A DNA stretch of 19,677 bases from Marinilabilia sp. UBA5340 (GTDB lineage Bacteria; Bacteroidota; Bacteroidia; Bacteroidales; Marinilabiliaceae): positions 1 to 19,677 of the forward strand of contig DHQK01000228.1 in the NCBI GenBank assembly GCA_002411085.1, in the 5' to 3' direction. Position 1 is the first letter of the stretch; every line of letters starts with the position of its first letter. Position numbers and translations under genes: made by a program. The notes under the pieces were generated by a model that did not search any database, was not told where the DNA came from, and saw only the letters and a list, made by a program, of their open reading frames with translations. Below, piece by piece: positions 17,301-19,677 of this stretch.

Positions 17301-18051
17301 CAAACCTGAATCCAATCAGGATTATAATCAATAAAATTAAGGAAACAATTATTGGAATAATTTTTACTTTATGAAGTTCATAGATCCATTCTTCTGAACT
17401 AACCTCAACCCCCACAACCATCAAAACATCACTTTTATCAATAGTAAGCATCGGTGCATAACACCGGACAAAACCATCGGGGGCATCAACATGAGCCGTT
17501 GTGATTACTGATATCTTATCCTCAAAAACCGTTTTTACATCTTTTTGATCCACTAAAAATTGGGTGCCAGGTTCACTATACCGGGAATGATGAGGGGCAT
17601 AACTCATAGGGCCAAAAAAATAGGCTCCATTATGTTTTTTGATTGTAAAAATTCCCTGAACCCCTGAGAAATTAGAATAATTTTTGATTTGTTGAGAGAT
17701 TCGCTGAAAGTGAGAAGACTCGACATCATCCGGTAAAAAATTCAACCTTTCAATATGTTCAACATGAAAAGAATGAATCAGATTGATGGTATTGTTGCGC
17801 AAATACTGTTTCATGATATTTTCCCGCTGTTGTATTGTATTCAACGAGATAATTAAACCACCGAAAAGCACAAACAACGCTGCAACTATTCCCCCAAAAT
17901 TATTAGCCAGAACCCCAAGGTTATTACGCGAAAAATTCAGGCTTTTCCCTTCCTGAACAAGTTTTTTTCTCCTTCGGATTAAAACCAGAATAAGAACTGT
18001 AAGCGTCCCAATAAAGAAAATTAAATCAAAATACTCTAAAACAAACAACAT
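14386..18051 (-). CDS. Multi-sensor histidine kinase (Cache-like, CHASE, three PAS, HisKA, HATPase_c)
   Basis: Inner-membrane sensor kinase of 1221 residues that should autophosphorylate on histidine and pass phosphate to a response regulator. Order of parts: helix 1 (about 5-24), helix 2 (44-66), a first extracytoplasmic region (67-226) resembling single Cache sensors, helix 3 (227-249), helix 4 (268-287), a CHASE domain (about 300-510), helix 5 (523-545), PAS domains near 568-690, 692-815 and 825-945, a Glu/Asn-rich coiled coil (945-993), then HisKA with phospho-acceptor His1004 in MSHEIRTPLN. The HATPase domain has an intact N box (INLLGNALKF), G1 (DTGLGIS) and G2 (GGTGLGLAI). No receiver domain is attached and no response regulator gene is in the window. 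The start is the ATG at 18051. The gene stands alone, convergent with the giant exported gene and divergent from arfB. The signal is unknown. Confidence 0.95.
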   Translation of the reverse strand: MLFVLEYFDLIFFIGTLTVLILVLIRRRKKLVQEGKSLNFSRNNLGVLANNFGGIVAALFVLFGGLIISLNTIQQRENIMKQYLRNNTINLIHSFHVEHIERLNFLPDDVESSHFQRISQQIKNYSNFSGVQGIFTIKKHNGAYFFGPMSYAPHHSRYSEPGTQFLVDQKDVKTVFEDKISVITTAHVDAPDGFVRCYAPMLTIDKSDVLMVVGVEVSSEEWIYELHKVKIIPIIVSLILLIIILIGFRFVRIRSKQGFFYKDRIHYREGILVFVAGLVITFYASYSSLQEEKQFQYGVFSQIVSSEVESLSGALDLVRHTLKGGAQLFSSSDSVTRNEFNVYMEHILDYPMVNSVGWVRQDAANGFVVAYEIPADSRLLGNGSYSAAEDKLRFGAVLETLYTGFISSTPNYMRKGKSVVDLFLRTTTPDGNTSGFVFLSLDLDVLAQIFSMDNSGQQLFVSSVEMINYRNNGFKSDRRIFDIEGKHKSSVTFNVLEFFYGKTFLISISADEGFSEVYKQNDYQTTFIFGLLISLFFGGLIIIMSNRKIILERQLARQASELKFSEERFRSLFSNMLEGVVFNEMIFDGKGEFVNYRFLEVNSAFQSLLKLEREEVIGKSAIDLFGNVPFYFDKYREVVREQKAVVFETYSAEHDKFLKISAAPWGKNGFATIFTDITLRKTAEEKLKKSEERYRLISENAEDLIWLYDPNKEQFVYVSPSVRRLSGFDYHEIVGKGFDEVLSPESYKEMKFRLPLRIGRFSVGDESMRVKRGRADVKSKSNGYVPIEVVTTLLPDEENLVSLVLGVGRDISDRLHAEEALRKSEEKYRLIVENQNDLIVKIDWEGYFTYVSPSYCRLFGKSENELLNTKFMPLVHPEDQKTTIAQMKKLSEPPYHVTLEQRAMTREGWKWLSWHDNAVLNEDGSIKEIIGVGRDITARKMAEIALRESRELLERQNEEYASLNEEYLSMNEELTSINEDLSQAIERAEESEKLKTAFLQNMSHEIRTPLNAVIGFSEMLGMDYITASDREEFTNIIVNSSRQLLELVNDILTISAIETRQDKVNVAPVNIGNLISELYAVFKAKAKEKDVLMRVYKGVHDEKAVIMTDELKLRQVLINLLGNALKFTDHGVIELGFEAQEDAYYRFFVKDTGLGISKPMQKKIFERFVQEDSTVKGRYGGTGLGLAICKGHVELLGGEIWLESTPGVGSAFYFTLPVMPD

Positions 18052-18166
18052 TCAGCAGGTCATTTTTATTTTTTCTAAAATATGCATTTTAATTTTATTT
18101 TAATGTGATTAATATTGATTTTCTTTGTTTCCTTTTCCTAATCACACAGTTAATACTTCCTCAGGT

Positions 18167-18577
18167 ATGAATACAAAACTTATTAACAGAGATTTCACAA
18201 AAGAGATGACCTTCATTTCGAAACGTAGTAGCGGGGCTGGCGGACAGAATGTAAATAAGGTCAACACTAAAATTGAATTACGTTTCAGCATCAGCGAATC
18301 ACAACTTTTATCGAACAGAGAAAAAGAACTCTTAACTTCCCGTCTTTCAGCCAAAATAACACGTAGTGGCGAGCTTATCATTATGGCTGAAACTGAAAGA
18401 TCACAATTAAGAAATAAGGAGGCCGCAATAAAACGCTTCTACAGCTTATTGGAATGGGGGCTCCGTCCTGTAAAAAAAAGGATTCCCACAAAACCATCTA
18501 AAGCATCAAGGAAAAAACGTATGGAAGAAAAAAAGAAACACTCTGAAAAGAAAAACAGAAGAAAAAACGATTTATAA
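18167..18577 (+). CDS. arfB: Peptidyl-tRNA hydrolase ArfB (ribosome rescue)
   Basis: Small release-factor-like protein that frees ribosomes stalled without a stop codon by hydrolysing peptidyl-tRNA in the A site. The 136-residue protein matches E. coli ArfB/YaeJ (140) in length. The catalytic GGQ is at residues 25-27 within SSGAGGQNVNKVNTKIEL, and the C-terminal tail from about residue 103 is strongly basic (runs of K and R), as needed to enter the empty mRNA channel. It has no codon-recognition domain, which separates it from RF1/RF2. I chose the ATG at 18167, preceded by CAGG, over the in-frame TTG at 18125, since homology starts at MNTKLINRDF. The gene is divergent from the sensor kinase and convergent with the EamA-type gene 42 bases away. 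Confidence 0.93.
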   Translation: MNTKLINRDFTKEMTFISKRSSGAGGQNVNKVNTKIELRFSISESQLLSNREKELLTSRLSAKITRSGELIIMAETERSQLRNKEAAIKRFYSLLEWGLRPVKKRIPTKPSKASRKKRMEEKKKHSEKKNRRKNDL

Positions 18578-18619
18578 GACTCTTTTTGATGCAGAAAAAA
18601 GCATAAATAACCTTTCTTT

Positions 18620-19537
18620 TTACTTCACTTTATTCATTCTGGGAAAAACCCCAATTGCCAAAACTGCTCCAACCAATACCAAAGCTGCCCCAAAATAAGA
18701 TAAAGCACTTACAATTGGAATAGCAAACCATGAAACTTCAGCCCATAGCAAAATCTCCAAAAGGATAAATGTAATAATGGGGTTGGCGGTTATAATAATA
18801 CTTACTTTATTAGCCTCTGCATATTTTAATGCCAATGATAACGCACCATAAGCAGCCAGGGTATTCCCTCCCATAAAAAGCAAGATCAATATCACCCATG
18901 CAGAATCAATAGTTGCAAATGACGAAAAATCGACCAATGGAATGAACAACAGCGCAGGGACTCCATACAATATCAAATTGATTTGAGAAGAAGGAATCGT
19001 ACGAACCAGAATCTTATTTAAAATAGCATAACCAGTCCATGCCCATGCGCCCAGTAGAATCCATAATACACCTTGATTTAGCAAGTTGGAACTCCCCACA
19101 AGCATCTGTAATTGTTGATAATAGAAAAACCCGAAACCTATGATTGCCAGCAGAAAACCAAAAGCACGTATTAGAGTTAGTCGCTCCTTAAAAAAAACAA
19201 AGCCGGTAAATGCTAATGAAACGGGCCCGACCTGAATCATCACTTGTGTAACAGCAGGGCCAGCATAATGCACGCCCTGCATAAATCCAATATAATTAAC
19301 TCCCAGCAATAAACCTGCAATAACCAGCTTGAAAGGAGGGCGTTTTAAAATCCTTAAATACCCAGGTCTTCTAAAAAGGAACCATATTGCAAGAACAGAA
19401 AAAGCCATGGTAAAACGCCACCATACGACAGTGAAAGAATCAAAATAATTAAGGGAAATCTTCAGGACAATGGCCAATGCACCCCATAAAGAAGCAGTAA
19501 TAACGGCATAAAGTAACCCTTTGGATGAATCAGTCAT
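18620..19537 (-). CDS. EamA-family (drug/metabolite superfamily) transporter
   Basis: Inner-membrane carrier of the DMT superfamily, 305 residues, a typical length for the ten-helix EamA fold made of two five-helix repeats. Hydrophobic segments fill nearly the whole chain. Typical marks are the first-repeat segment AVITASLWGALAIVLKI at the N terminus, WWRFTMAFSVLAIWF, GPAVTQVMIQVGPVSLAF before a short basic loop (KERLTLIRAFG), and in the second repeat GALSLALKYAEANKVSIII and NPIITFILLEILLWAE. Members export or import amino acids, purines and other metabolites; the substrate cannot be read from sequence. The start is the ATG at 19537, and a TAACTTTG promoter box lies about 49 bases upstream. 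No same-strand neighbour is visible, so it is probably a single-gene transcript. Confidence 0.93.
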   Translation of the reverse strand: MTDSSKGLLYAVITASLWGALAIVLKISLNYFDSFTVVWWRFTMAFSVLAIWFLFRRPGYLRILKRPPFKLVIAGLLLGVNYIGFMQGVHYAGPAVTQVMIQVGPVSLAFTGFVFFKERLTLIRAFGFLLAIIGFGFFYYQQLQMLVGSSNLLNQGVLWILLGAWAWTGYAILNKILVRTIPSSQINLILYGVPALLFIPLVDFSSFATIDSAWVILILLFMGGNTLAAYGALSLALKYAEANKVSIIITANPIITFILLEILLWAEVSWFAIPIVSALSYFGAALVLVGAVLAIGVFPRMNKVK

Positions 19538-19585
19538 TCTCTATTTTTTACTAAAAAAAAGAAGGCAAAACGATTAATTTGAAAG

Positions 19586-19593
19586 CAAAGTTA
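19586..19593 (-). promoter_or_regulatory. Candidate -7 promoter box of the EamA-type gene
   Basis: On the minus strand this reads TAACTTTG, an exact match to TAnnTTTG and identical to the box before folP. It lies about 49 bases before the ATG at 19537. The nearest TTG upstream is only 11 bases away, so no well-spaced -33 element is evident; the call rests on the -7 box alone. Confidence 0.38.
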
Positions 19594-19677
19594 GGCGTTT
19601 TTTCCAACTTACGGGAGCATGGAAAAGAATTAGGTCGCTAAGAGCTGAAGAATCATTATAAAAGAAAAAACCCGAAC
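19594..19677. other. Right-end intergenic tail without a gene
   Basis: I see no open frame of useful length and no RNA gene here. An ATG at 19619-19621 meets a stop after three further codons. The A-rich end leading to ACCCGAAC could be one arm of a terminator whose other arm lies beyond the window, but this cannot be tested here. Confidence 0.3.

Noticed and set aside
18589..18604. Short inverted repeat ATGC...GCAT between arfB and the EamA-type gene
   Set aside because: A four-base stem with an eight-base A-rich loop is too weak to support a terminator call, although one would be expected between convergent genes.

Overview
The window reads as an ordinary chromosomal segment of a Bacteroidota bacterium, probably of the Bacteroidales/Marinilabiliales side. 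The grounds are the gene families and their order (folP next to a CdaA-type diadenylate cyclase; a DUF1599 gene, a DoxX-like gene and tpiA in a row), weak Shine-Dalgarno signals, and several copies of the Bacteroidota -7 promoter box TAnnTTTG. Taxonomy below phylum level is inference. I see thirteen protein genes. I see no tRNA, rRNA, CRISPR array, insertion sequence or prophage, and no gene-free stretch longer than 300 bases.

Layout. (1) pckA (ATP-type PEP carboxykinase) on the + strand ends at a hairpin terminator shared with a convergent minus-strand group. (2) That group, in transcription order, is folP, cdaA (c-di-AMP synthase), an MscS-type mechanosensitive channel and a TIGR01777-type NAD(P)-dependent sugar-nucleotide-epimerase-like protein. 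cdaA and the channel gene lie only 9 bases apart. (3) Divergent from folP runs a + strand set: a DUF1599 protein with two internal repeats, a DoxX/MauE-like membrane protein with a cysteine-less thioredoxin-like tail, and tpiA. The last two overlap by ATGA, and a strong terminator follows tpiA. (4) prmA (L11 methyltransferase) comes next, then, 19 bases on, a 1532-residue exported protein that I cannot identify. (5) Convergent with it is a 1221-residue sensor histidine kinase with two tandem extracytoplasmic sensor regions, three PAS domains and no receiver domain. (6) Divergent from the kinase is arfB (stalled-ribosome peptidyl-tRNA hydrolase), convergent with an EamA-type ten-helix exporter at the right end.

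Functional themes. Most genes are housekeeping: gluconeogenesis and glycolysis (pckA, tpiA), folate synthesis (folP), ribosome modification and rescue (prmA, arfB). The points most worth a second look are the cdaA-mscS pair, which suggests a link between c-di-AMP and osmotic release, and the giant exported protein beside prmA, whose beta-rich repeats match no family I can name. I did not find convincing evidence of a wholly new multi-gene system.
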